Assembly: GCA_026785985.1 (NCBI GenBank)
Contig: JAJAYX010000355.1
Location: 1 to 5,951, forward strand
Source of the DNA: Rudanella sp.
GTDB lineage: Bacteria; Bacteroidota; Bacteroidia; Cytophagales; Spirosomataceae
Length of the DNA: 5,951 bases
Direction: 5' to 3'
The position numbers and the translations under genes were made by a program. Under the pieces are notes generated by a model. The model saw only the letters and a program-made list of their open reading frames with translations, ran no database searches and had not been told where the DNA came from. The first letter of the stretch is position 1, and each line of letters opens with the position of its first letter. This document shows, piece after piece, positions 1 to 5,533 of the stretch.

Positions 1-73
1 GAGTTGTACTCCGCGAGTCGAAGGCTGAAATCAGTGCTGCAAAATTAGCTTTTGGCTTGCGGAGTACAACTCC
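1..73. repeat. 14-bp perfect inverted repeat with nested small palindromes
   Basis: GAGTTGTACTCCGC at 1-14 is the exact reverse complement of 59-72, leaving a 44-nt interior. Each arm is itself a short palindrome: GGAGT-ACA-ACTCC at 61-73, and GAGT-TGT-ACTC at 1-11, which probably has one more base outside the window. It could be the terminator of a gene left of the window or an intergenic repeat family. No T-run follows, so a terminator role is not clear. Confidence 0.6.
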
Positions 74-120
74 ACGGTACAACTACTTATCCCACAAAAA
101 AGATTTCTTTTCCAAAAAAC

Positions 121-151
121 TTGACATTACGAAATCTTTCGTAGATGTTTG
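121..151 (+). promoter_or_regulatory. Bacteroidetes-type promoter of the blaI-M56 operon
   Basis: TTG at 121-123 (within TTGACA) is followed after exactly 20 nt by GATGTTTG at 144-151, a 7/8 match to the Bacteroidetes -7 element TAnnTTTG. An A/T-rich stretch with A-runs (95-119) lies just upstream. Transcription should begin near 157-159, giving a leader of about 16 nt to the ATG at 175. Both operator palindromes lie on this promoter, so it is expected to be repressed by the gene it drives. The start point is inferred. Confidence 0.6.
128..143. promoter_or_regulatory. BlaI-type operator 1
   Basis: TACGAAA-TC-TTTCGTA is a perfect 7-bp palindrome with a 2-nt centre. It sits between the -33 and -7 elements, where a bound repressor dimer would exclude RNA polymerase. 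BlaI/MecI repressors bind short palindromes of this size in front of their own genes. The particular sequence is not the staphylococcal one, which is expected in a distant phylum. Assignment to this BlaI is by position and symmetry. Confidence 0.7.
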
Positions 152-152
152 C

Positions 153-168
153 TACGAAATTATTCGTA
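153..168. promoter_or_regulatory. BlaI-type operator 2
   Basis: TACGAAA-TT-ATTCGTA repeats operator 1 with one arm mismatch. Counting the flanking C/G pair, CTACGAA (152-158) pairs with TTCGTAG (163-169). Its centre lies 25 bp from that of operator 1. It covers the inferred transcription start. Two closely spaced copies over one promoter suggest two repressor dimers binding side by side. Confidence 0.7.
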
Positions 169-174
169 GATAGA

Positions 175-549
175 ATGACACGCCCAACCGACTCCGAATT
201 AGAAATCCTGCATGTGCTCTGGAAAAATGGCCCGCGCACAGTGCGACAAGTGAATGACGAACTGGGTCAGCAACGCGAAATTGGCTACACCACCACGCTG
301 AAACTGATGCAGATAATGCACGAAAAAGGCTTGCTGACCCGCGTCGAGGATGCCAAATCGCACGTGTACACAGCGGCTTTGGGGGAAAAAGAAGCTCGGG
401 AAACGTTAATAGACCGGTTTCTGGAAACGGCGTTCCGGGGCTCGGCTTCGCAATTGGTGATGCAGGTATTGGGTCGGCACAAAACCAGTGCCGACGAATT
501 GGATGAAATCAAAAAACTGTTAAACAAGGTAGACAATGAATCTCATTAA
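175..549 (+). CDS. blaI: BlaI/MecI-family transcriptional repressor
   Basis: This 124-aa protein has the size and layout of the BlaI/MecI/CopY repressors. Residues about 5-70 form the winged helix: the opening helix TDSELEILHVLW, then the recognition helix around GYTTTLKLMQIMHEKGLL (37-54) and a wing near 55-68. Residues about 70-124 form the dimerisation part, with the conserved GS..LV patch at 89-95. An in-frame ATG exists at 145, but it lies inside the promoter and would make codons out of operator 2. The ATG at 175 puts the family's usual N terminus at residue 1, so it is preferred. The gene overlaps the M56 protease gene by 14 nt, the standard repressor/antirepressor pairing. The expected role is a cytoplasmic dimer repressing its own operon, and perhaps others, until cleaved or released after protease signalling. 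The true target genes cannot be told from this window. Confidence 0.93.
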   Translation: MTRPTDSELEILHVLWKNGPRTVRQVNDELGQQREIGYTTTLKLMQIMHEKGLLTRVEDAKSHVYTAALGEKEARETLIDRFLETAFRGSASQLVMQVLGRHKTSADELDEIKKLLNKVDNESH

Positions 550-2872
550 CTGGCTCACCAGCCCCGTTGCCGAAGCCCTCGGCTGGACGCTGATTCACAC
601 CCTCTGGCAGGGTTTCGCGGTCGTTTTGACCGTTGCCCTTCTGTTGCACCTCACGCGCCGGAGCCGGGCTGCCCTACGCTACCAACTCGGCATGAGTGGG
701 TTGCTGGCCCAAATGCTGGCTTCGGTAATTACGTTTGGCTGGTATTATGAACCACGGTCGCTGGTCACGTCTGTTGCGATAAATCAGACTGGTTTTCGGG
801 CTTCGTTGTTGCAAATGACCCCCGATAATGAGTCGTGGTTACTGACAACACAAGCTTTTCTGAACGCGCATCTGGCCGAAGTAGTCTGGATTTGGCTTGT
901 TGGCATAGGCGTTTTTGGGGTGCGGCTCATCGGCGGCTGGGCGTATGTGCAGCGACTAAAAACTACGGCCACCCTGCCCGTCCCGTCCATGCTGACCGAA
1001 GTAATGGCCCGAATTGCCCCAAAATTGGCCGTTTCGGCGCGTTTACAACTTTCGGCGCGGGCATCGGGGCCAATGGTCGTGGGGGTTCTGAAACCGGTGG
1101 TGCTATGGCCGGTGGGTTTGCTGGCGGGTCTGAGCGTGGCCGATGTGGAGGCTGTTCTGGCCCACGAACTGGCTCACGTCCGGCGGCACGATTATTTGCT
1201 CAACGTGTTGCAATCGGTGGTCGAAGTACTCTATTTTTTCCATCCGGCCCTCTGGTGGCTCTCGGCCCGAGTCCGCGAAGAGCGCGAACATTGCTGCGAC
1301 GATGTAGCCGTAGAAATTATTGGTGATGCCCGCGCATTGGCTCGTGCGTTGGCCCGCGTGGAAGAGTGGCAACGCTCGGCGGAGGCCGTTTCGGACCTGG
1401 CGATGGGGTTTGCCAGCAAGCGGCAACTGTTGCTTCAGCGCGTCCGCCGGATGCTTGGCGTTCCGACCCGGCCCCTGGTTTCCAACGGTAGTTTGGCCGG
1501 TCTGACACTGGTTACGATGTTGTTGCTGAGCGTGTCGGTCTATGCGGTGCAACGGACGCAGGAGGAGCCTAAACCAGCACGTCAATTGGCACCGACCCAG
1601 ACCAATCGGCGGCATCGGGTTGACAGGAATAGCGAGTACGGCATGACCAATAATCAGCGGGTAACGTATGTCATCTGGAAAGGCCAGAAACTACCGGCCT
1701 CCCGCGTGGCTCGGCTACAGAACCAACTTGACCGGGTGATGAACGGCCAACTGAATCTCGATACTGTAAAACAACCCGACCGGGATATTTTGCTAACGGT
1801 TATTGAGAAAAACGTGGCTTTTGATGTCGGTATGAAAGCCCTAAGCGAAGGCATGGCCCACATTGATTACGGGAATGTGGTGGTTAATGCAAACAGCGGC
1901 ATTTCGGACACCATTGAAAGACCGATTGTTCATCTTGTTGACTCGGTGCAGGTAAATGGTAAGTGGATTAAGCACTCAGACTATTACCAAAGTATGGATG
2001 GGTTTTCAATACCCAAGCGCGATACATCCCGCCTTAGCGCAGTGCAGCGACAGTTGGAAATTCTGACTAAACAGATGCAGGAGATCATGACCGAACGTCA
2101 GCCAATAGCCGACAAACTGAGCAAAGAGATGGCCGAATTGACGTTGAAAAACGAGGGCTACCAAAAAAAGGCCGGTCAATTCGCGAAACAACAAGTGGCT
2201 TTGGCGAGACAACAGTCGGTTATGGCAAAACAACAGGCTGAATTGGCGCGGAAACTGAACCCATTGAACCGGGAGATCGAGCGTTTGGCGCGGCTTAAGA
2301 CCGCTCAGGCAAGCCAACTGATGAAACAGAAGGAGTTGCAAAGCCAACTGTTGGAAAAACAGATGAATGAGTTGGGTGATAAGATGGGTAAAATGGGTTC
2401 GCAAATGGGCGATATCGGGAATCAGATGCAGTCCCAAATGGAACCCTATCAGCAACGAATGGGCGTTCTTGCCGACTCCATCAATAAACTCTACGAACCA
2501 ACCTACGCGATTTCTGAAAAGATTGGCGAGTTGTCGGAGAAAATTGCCGAGGAAGCGGGTAGGCAGGCGGATGAGGCCGCCAAACAAGCCGAAGAAGCGG
2601 TGCGACAGGTCGAGGCTGCTTTTGAAAAAATGGATGCTGAAGGCGTGTATCGAGATCGCCCGGCTCGTGCTGTACGCCCGTCGCGCCCGGTAAGGCCCGC
2701 CCGTCCACCGCGTCCGGCGACGGCTTCTCGTCCACCACGGCCAAGTGTGGATGCGACTCCAGCTATTGCGCCGACACCACCCCCTGCTCCGGCCCGTGCG
2801 CCAAGGCCCGCCCCGACTCCGCGAGTTGCGCCGGTTCCCACTCCGGCTGCGGCTCCGAAGCCACCGAAATGA
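536..2872 (+). CDS. M56 (BlaR1-type) membrane metalloprotease with coiled-coil C-terminal domain
   Basis: This 778-aa integral membrane zinc protease is the partner of the BlaI-like repressor. Hydrophobic segments lie at about 15-38, 52-70, 113-135 and 320-338, matching the four-helix M56 plan. The zinc site is HELAH at 210-214 (H210, E211, H214). The family's second conserved block, EREHCCDD (249-256), follows and probably supplies the third ligand. After the last helix comes a ~440-residue portion, presumably outside the cytoplasmic membrane. Residues 340-498 are unrecognised, 499-700 are a Lys/Gln/Met/Glu-rich predicted coiled coil, and 706-778 are a Pro/Arg/Ala-rich low-complexity tail. 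The penicillin-binding sensor domain of true BlaR1/MecR1 is absent, so the signal is unlikely to be a beta-lactam bound in that way. The 14-nt overlap with blaI suggests coupled translation. Family assignment is firm; the signal is unknown, so no gene symbol is given. Confidence 0.9.
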   Translation: MNLINWLTSPVAEALGWTLIHTLWQGFAVVLTVALLLHLTRRSRAALRYQLGMSGLLAQMLASVITFGWYYEPRSLVTSVAINQTGFRASLLQMTPDNESWLLTTQAFLNAHLAEVVWIWLVGIGVFGVRLIGGWAYVQRLKTTATLPVPSMLTEVMARIAPKLAVSARLQLSARASGPMVVGVLKPVVLWPVGLLAGLSVADVEAVLAHELAHVRRHDYLLNVLQSVVEVLYFFHPALWWLSARVREEREHCCDDVAVEIIGDARALARALARVEEWQRSAEAVSDLAMGFASKRQLLLQRVRRMLGVPTRPLVSNGSLAGLTLVTMLLLSVSVYAVQRTQEEPKPARQLAPTQTNRRHRVDRNSEYGMTNNQRVTYVIWKGQKLPASRVARLQNQLDRVMNGQLNLDTVKQPDRDILLTVIEKNVAFDVGMKALSEGMAHIDYGNVVVNANSGISDTIERPIVHLVDSVQVNGKWIKHSDYYQSMDGFSIPKRDTSRLSAVQRQLEILTKQMQEIMTERQPIADKLSKEMAELTLKNEGYQKKAGQFAKQQVALARQQSVMAKQQAELARKLNPLNREIERLARLKTAQASQLMKQKELQSQLLEKQMNELGDKMGKMGSQMGDIGNQMQSQMEPYQQRMGVLADSINKLYEPTYAISEKIGELSEKIAEEAGRQADEAAKQAEEAVRQVEAAFEKMDAEGVYRDRPARAVRPSRPVRPARPPRPATASRPPRPSVDATPAIAPTPPPAPARAPRPAPTPRVAPVPTPAAAPKPPK

Positions 2873-2874
2873 TG

Positions 2875-2902
2875 TAGCGTGGTCGGTGCGCCGACCACGC
2901 TA
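2875..2902. terminator. Hairpin between convergent genes, likely bidirectional terminator
   Basis: TAGCGTGGTCGG (2875-2886) pairs perfectly with CCGACCACGCTA (2891-2902) around a TGCG loop. It fills the 34-bp gap between the stop of the M56 gene and the stop of nuoH, which converge here. The symmetry would serve both strands. Neither side has a strong T-run, so it may work as a transcript end or RNA-stability hairpin rather than a classical intrinsic terminator. Confidence 0.7.
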
Positions 2903-2906
2903 TTCC

Positions 2907-3986
2907 CTATCCCAGCAACCGCCAGACCCCCGTTATCAGCATCAGGATCAGGGCGGCAGGAGTGAGTACCTTCCAGGCGAGGAACATCATCTGGTCGATG
3001 CGGACGCGCGGAAATGTCCAGCGTACCCACATTTGACCCAGAACGGCCAGCAACGCTTTGGACAGGAGCCAGAAAGCCGCCGTGATATTGCCCCAGGCCG
3101 TGCCGGGTTCGCCACTCGTCCAGTCGGCAAGCCGAACGGGGCCGACGTTTGGCAGGGGTGTGTTCCAGCTACCCCAAAACAGAATAACGCCCAGGATCGA
3201 CACGAGCAGCATCATGGCGTATTCCGACAAAAACAGCAGGGCAAACCGCATTCCCGAATACTCCGTCGCATAGCCCGACACGATTTCGGATTCGCCTTCG
3301 GGCAAGTCGAAGGGGGCGCGGTTGGCTTCGGCAAGGGTGCAGATGAATAAGATCACGTAGGCTACCAGCAGCAGGGGGTGCCGCACCACGTTCCATGTGA
3401 AAATTCCCCCCCAACCCGTCACGTCGATACCGAGCCAGCGTTGGTTGAAGAGCCAGGTCGTTTCGTAAGTGTAAATACCTTGCTGGAAACTAATCTCCTG
3501 TAAGTTAAGCGTTTGGCAGAGCATCACGACGCACAATACCGTCAGGCCCAGTGGAATTTCGTAGGAAATAATCTGCGCCACCGACCGCATGGCTCCCAAC
3601 AGCGAATACTTGTTGTTGGACCCCCAGCCCGCCATCAGGATGCCGACCACGTCGAACGAGATGATGGCCAGCAGGTAAAACACGCCCACTGCCGTTGCCG
3701 ACCCCTGCAAATCGGGGGTGAGGGGAATAACGGCGTAACCTGCGAAAATCGACGCAAAGATGACAGCTGGGGCAATCAGAAACAGGTTCCGGTCGGCGGC
3801 TGTTGGCACGATGTCCTCTTTCTGAAGGAGCTTCAACAGGTCGGCAATGAGTTGAAGCAAGCCCCACTTGCCCACTTCCATTGGCCCCAAGCGATCCTGA
3901 ATAAAAGCCGAGACCTTGCGTTCGAGGTAAACCCCAACGACCACAAAGCCAGAAGATATAGCGAGAAAAATAGGGATAGCGAGCAT
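2907..3986 (-). CDS. nuoH: NADH-quinone oxidoreductase subunit H (complex I membrane subunit)
   Basis: This 359-aa polytopic membrane protein belongs to the NuoH/ND1 family. NuoH joins the membrane arm of complex I to the peripheral arm and forms part of the quinone chamber. Hallmarks in order are LERKVSAFIQDRLGP (21-35), the ADLLKLLQKEDIVP loop (48-61), RSVAQIISYEIPLG (134-147), AEANRAPFDLPEGESE (219-234), EYSGMRFALLFLSEY (242-256) and WVRWTFPRVRIDQ (320-332). The length is ordinary for the family and the frame is intact. The ATG at 3986 is the only plausible start, because in-frame TAA and TGA codons lie 9-14 nt upstream. Complex I genes usually sit in a nuoA-N cluster, but here no nuoI follows (the next gene is convergent) and no nuoG precedes. 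It is therefore either the end of a broken or reordered cluster or a lone copy. No clear TAnnTTTG promoter is seen in the ~95 bp upstream. Confidence 0.95.
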   Translation of the reverse strand: MLAIPIFLAISSGFVVVGVYLERKVSAFIQDRLGPMEVGKWGLLQLIADLLKLLQKEDIVPTAADRNLFLIAPAVIFASIFAGYAVIPLTPDLQGSATAVGVFYLLAIISFDVVGILMAGWGSNNKYSLLGAMRSVAQIISYEIPLGLTVLCVVMLCQTLNLQEISFQQGIYTYETTWLFNQRWLGIDVTGWGGIFTWNVVRHPLLLVAYVILFICTLAEANRAPFDLPEGESEIVSGYATEYSGMRFALLFLSEYAMMLLVSILGVILFWGSWNTPLPNVGPVRLADWTSGEPGTAWGNITAAFWLLSKALLAVLGQMWVRWTFPRVRIDQMMFLAWKVLTPAALILMLITGVWRLLG

Positions 3987-3991
3987 AGTGA

Positions 3992-4080
3992 ATAGTTATC
4001 AGTGAACAGCCAACAGTGTGCAACTAACAGGGAACAGTGAGCAACCCTACTGTTGGTTGTTAGCTGCTCACTGTTCCCTG
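3992..4080. repeat. Degenerate CAGTGAAC-type repeats with a 16-bp inverted repeat
   Basis: Read on the + strand, the gap upstream of nuoH holds several variants of one short word: CAGTGAAC, CAGTGTGCAAC, CAGGGAAC and CAGTGAGCAAC, spaced by a few bases. Inside it CAGGGAACAGTGAGCA (4028-4043) and TGCTCACTGTTCCCTG (4065-4080) form a perfect 16-bp inverted repeat with a 21-nt loop. On the minus strand the hairpin begins 2 nt after the stop of the truncated xisI, so it could end that transcript. It may equally be an intergenic repeat family of this genome. Confidence 0.65.
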
Positions 4081-4082
4081 AA

Positions 4083-4271
4083 TCATTTCGGTGCCCGTGG
4101 GAATGGAATCACATCGCGGATGTCGCCCATGCCCATATTCACCAGCAAATAATGGTCCCGCTCCCGATCAAACACAGTTTCGGTTTCGATTTCACCGTAA
4201 GCATAGGGAATACTGGCGTAATCGGTCAGAATCTTCTCAATAATTTGGCGGTACTGCGTTAGGGTATCCAT
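4083..4271 (-). pseudogene. Truncated XisI-like protein
   Basis: Translation from the ATG at 4271 gives 62 aa. Its first ~47 residues match the pattern I know for XisI (fdxN element excision controlling factor family): YRQIIEKILTDYA, then IPYAYGEIETETVFD, then a RDHYLLVNMG strand. Family members are about 110 aa. They continue with a W-x-G and then a V-H-x-D-I-x-G-K-I-W-I strand and a helix, none of which is present. The frame instead runs through an unrelated tail (GDIRDVIPFPRAPK) to a TGA. The C-terminal half is therefore lost or replaced, and the junction falls about 45 nt before the stop, next to the repeat patch. XisI normally follows xisH, which is absent. The family was first linked to heterocyst DNA excision, but most bacterial copies have no known role. 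It is probably non-functional, though expression of the short form cannot be excluded. Confidence 0.75.
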
Positions 4272-4287
4272 AGCAAAATCGTGTCGG

Positions 4288-4355
4288 TTAGTTAAGTTCG
4301 GTTAACAAATCTATGAATGGGTTTTCCATCTCATCAGGGATATAGAATGAGAAAT
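4288..4355 (-). pseudogene. 3' remnant of a small gene upstream of xisI, cut by the tnpB fragment
   Basis: In the frame one off from tnpB, the minus strand reads FYIPDEMENPFIDLLTELN and then TAA at 4288-4290, just 16 nt before the xisI ATG. That spacing is typical of two genes in one operon. The spacing of acidic residues around the proline (DEMENPFIDL) resembles the C-terminal D-D-F-D-x-P-L-x-D-F motif of small DUF2281-type, antitoxin-like proteins. This resemblance is by eye and weak. Recognisable tnpB sequence stops at about 4356, where this frame takes over, so the gene's 5' part was probably displaced by the insertion. Confidence 0.4.
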
Positions 4356-5012
4356 TTTTGAATATTTACGTTGTAGGTATTTTAATTTACTTTGTGCTTT
4401 ACGCAGGTTTTTAGGGTTTTTAAATACTTCTCCATTAGAAGTAACGGCGAAATCTTTAATACCTAAATCAATTCCAATAGTATTACTTTCATTGATTGTT
4501 TTCTTTTGTGGGATAATCTCATTTGTATCGACCAATATTGAAGCAAAATATTTTCCAGTTGGCGTAACGCTAATGCTTGTACTCTTTATATCTCCTTCAA
4601 TCGGTCTATGTAAAATAATCTCGATACCTTCCTTAAATTTAGGGATAACTAAAAAGTTGTTTTCTAAAAGAACATTCTGCGGTATTGAAAAAGATTGCCT
4701 TCCTCTGTGTTTTGATTTGAATTTAGGAAACCCTGCTCCTTTAAAAAACTTCTTAAAAGTAATGTCCATATTTTGTATAGACTGCTGTAGAGATTGGCTG
4801 TTTACTTCTTTTAACCACTCACATTCTTTTTTAAGTTCAGGTAGTTGTTTGATTAAATCAAAAGGTGAGAAGTTATGTTTAGAAACTAAATACGCACTGT
4901 TTTTAGTTTCAAGAGCAAGATTATATACAAACCTGCTGCTACCAATATGTTTGGCAATCAACTCTTTTTGTGAGTCAGTAGGTGAAATTCTGTATTTTAA
5001 TCCTTTGAGCAT
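4311..5012 (-). pseudogene. tnpB: Truncated TnpB (IS605 OrfB-type RNA-guided nuclease), N-terminal half
   Basis: The start MLKGLKYRISPT at 5012 matches the usual TnpB opening better than the in-frame ATG at 5030, which nearly coincides with the predicted transcription start. From 5012 the frame gives 233 aa. Residues about 1-50 are the helix-turn-helix part (QKELIAKHIGSSRFVYNLAL), FPKFKSKHRGRQSF (95-108) is a family signature, and TIGIDLGIKDFAV (178-190) holds the first RuvC catalytic aspartate, D182. Full TnpB proteins are about 370-410 aa. The second RuvC acidic residue, the zinc ribbon and the final aspartate are all missing. The frame leaves the family near residue 219 and ends with a foreign tail (SISLMRWKTHS). 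It cannot cut DNA in this form. It is much more A/T-rich than blaI or nuoH, which fits recent acquisition. Confidence 0.88.
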
Positions 5013-5038
5013 AGAACAAAAACACAGCATTATTTCGA

Positions 5039-5069
5039 CAAAACTAAAGATTTTGTTTAAGATTTACAA
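5039..5069 (-). promoter_or_regulatory. Promoter of the tnpB fragment
   Basis: On the minus strand TTG (5069-5067) is followed after exactly 20 nt by TAGTTTTG (5046-5039), a full match to the Bacteroidetes -7 consensus TAnnTTTG. Transcription would start near 5032, leaving about 20 nt before the ATG at 5012. This supports the shorter start and suggests the gene was adapted to a Bacteroidetes host. Confidence 0.65.
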
Positions 5070-5070
5070 G

Positions 5071-5125
5071 GTGTAAGTGTAGTAGAGCCGCTTACATCCC
5101 ATCCACGCAAAAGCGATGGATGGGG
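5071..5125. repeat. Two adjacent hairpins, probable left-end structure of the IS200/IS605-type element
   Basis: TGTAAGTG (5072-5079) pairs with CGCTTACA (5089-5096), with one G-T wobble and a 9-nt loop. Next to it CCCATCCA-CGC (5098-5108) pairs with GCG-TGGATGGG (5113-5124) around an AAAA loop with one bulged A (5116). IS200/IS605 elements carry imperfect hairpins near their ends that are recognised as single strands by TnpA. The second hairpin lies about 15-20 nt inside the inferred left boundary, as expected. Confidence 0.55.
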
Positions 5126-5138
5126 TTTACGCTCCGGT

Positions 5139-5475
5139 TTATAAATCAATGCCTTTGGCCTCTCGTTCGGCTTTGTCGGGTGTTTGAGCCCCGTCCGCAT
5201 GGAAGGCGGTATGATAGTCGATATCTATCACTGATAGCAGGCCCAATTCCAGCCCCCAAAGGGCTTTGGAGGCACTGCCCGACTAATACTTACCCACGCC
5301 AGGCGGTTTTTTACCACTCTTGGGCAGATAGGAGGCATCGAAGGCCCACATGAAGTGGCCGGAGCCGTGTTTTTGGTCGAAAGCCGTGTTCATAGCGGCA
5401 AAGTCATGGAACTCGTTAAAGTGAATTCGATAGGTGCTTTCGACATATTGCTGACTATGTCGGGCAGGGCTTTCT
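5139..5475 (-). pseudogene. DDE transposase fragment with in-frame stop
   Basis: The minus strand reads on in one frame from about 5475 to a TAA at 5139-5141, about 110 codons. Recognisable stretches are ARHSQQYVESTYRIHF, then FMWAFDASYLPKSGKKPPGVGKY, then SGSASKALWGLELGLLSVID and YHTAFHADGAQTPDKAE. This is the start of the catalytic core of an IS4-like DDE transposase. The AFDASY aspartate (codon 5337-5339) is the first catalytic residue. A TAG at 5283-5285 stands where relatives have a tryptophan (KYWSG), consistent with one G-to-A change in TGG. The N-terminal part and the rest of the core are missing, cut by the ISAs1-like element on one side and the tnpB element on the other. The frame is otherwise well kept, so decay is not ancient. 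The exact IS family was not settled. Confidence 0.75.
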
Positions 5476-5503
5476 TATAAAACGGGCAAGTAGTATTTAG
5501 CCC

Positions 5504-5511
5504 TACTTTTG
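5504..5511 (+). promoter_or_regulatory. -7 element for the ISAs1-like transposase
   Basis: TACTTTTG is a full match to TAnnTTTG. No TTG lies at the proper distance upstream, so this is a half-promoter and probably weak. A start near 5518 would give a leader of about 16 nt to the ATG at 5534. Confidence 0.4.
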
Positions 5512-5531
5512 TAGTTGCTTAGACTACAAAA
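5507..5531 (+). repeat. 9-bp hairpin directly before the transposase start codon
   Basis: TTTTGTAGT (5507-5515) pairs perfectly with ACTACAAAA (5523-5531) around a 7-nt loop, ending 2 nt before the ATG. A transcript starting at the element's own promoter (about 5518) would lack the 5' arm. A transcript entering from outside would contain the whole stem. Confidence 0.6.
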
Positions 5532-5533
5532 CC

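Larger units (their letters stand above)
4356..5141 (-). mobile_element. Partial IS200/IS605-type element (tnpB only), right end missing
   Basis: The segment is clearly poorer in G+C than its surroundings and contains a tnpB 5' half, its own promoter and two hairpins on the upstream side. On the right, homology to the interrupted DDE transposase resumes at about 5142, so the left end should lie near 5135-5145. On the left, tnpB homology is lost at about 4356, and the C-terminal coding part, the right-end hairpin and the omega-RNA region that normally overlaps it are all missing. No tnpA (Y1 transposase) is seen, so the element could not have moved itself even when whole. Boundaries are inferred from loss of homology. 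Confidence 0.6.

Noticed and set aside
145..174. In-frame upstream ATG extending the BlaI-like repressor to 134 aa
   Set aside because: It lies inside the -7 element, and its codons are the second operator; the family's N terminus matches the ATG at 175.
536..2872. Calling the pair a beta-lactam resistance (bla/mec) system
   Set aside because: No penicillin-binding sensor domain and no beta-lactamase or PBP gene are present; M56/BlaI pairs are common in Bacteroidetes with other or unknown targets.
2006..3030. Long minus-strand open frames opposite the M56 coiled coil and tail
   Set aside because: The coding strand is supported by the M56 reading frame and blaI overlap; these antisense frames reflect G+C-rich repetitive codons.
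3992..4080. CRISPR array
   Set aside because: Units are only about 8-11 nt, degenerate and without regular spacers; no cas genes are visible.
4311..5012. A TnpB-derived, nuclease-dead RNA-guided repressor (TldR-like)
   Set aside because: Such proteins are near full length, lack RuvC residues and keep a guide RNA; this one keeps its aspartate but loses the whole C-terminal half and guide region.
4492..5076. 194-codon + strand open frame
   Set aside because: It is the complement of the tnpB fragment; the minus-strand protein has clear family motifs and a promoter, and this one has none.
5120..5353. 77-codon + strand open frame beside the hairpins
   Set aside because: It runs antisense through the DDE transposase fragment and out across the IS left end; it has no recognisable features.
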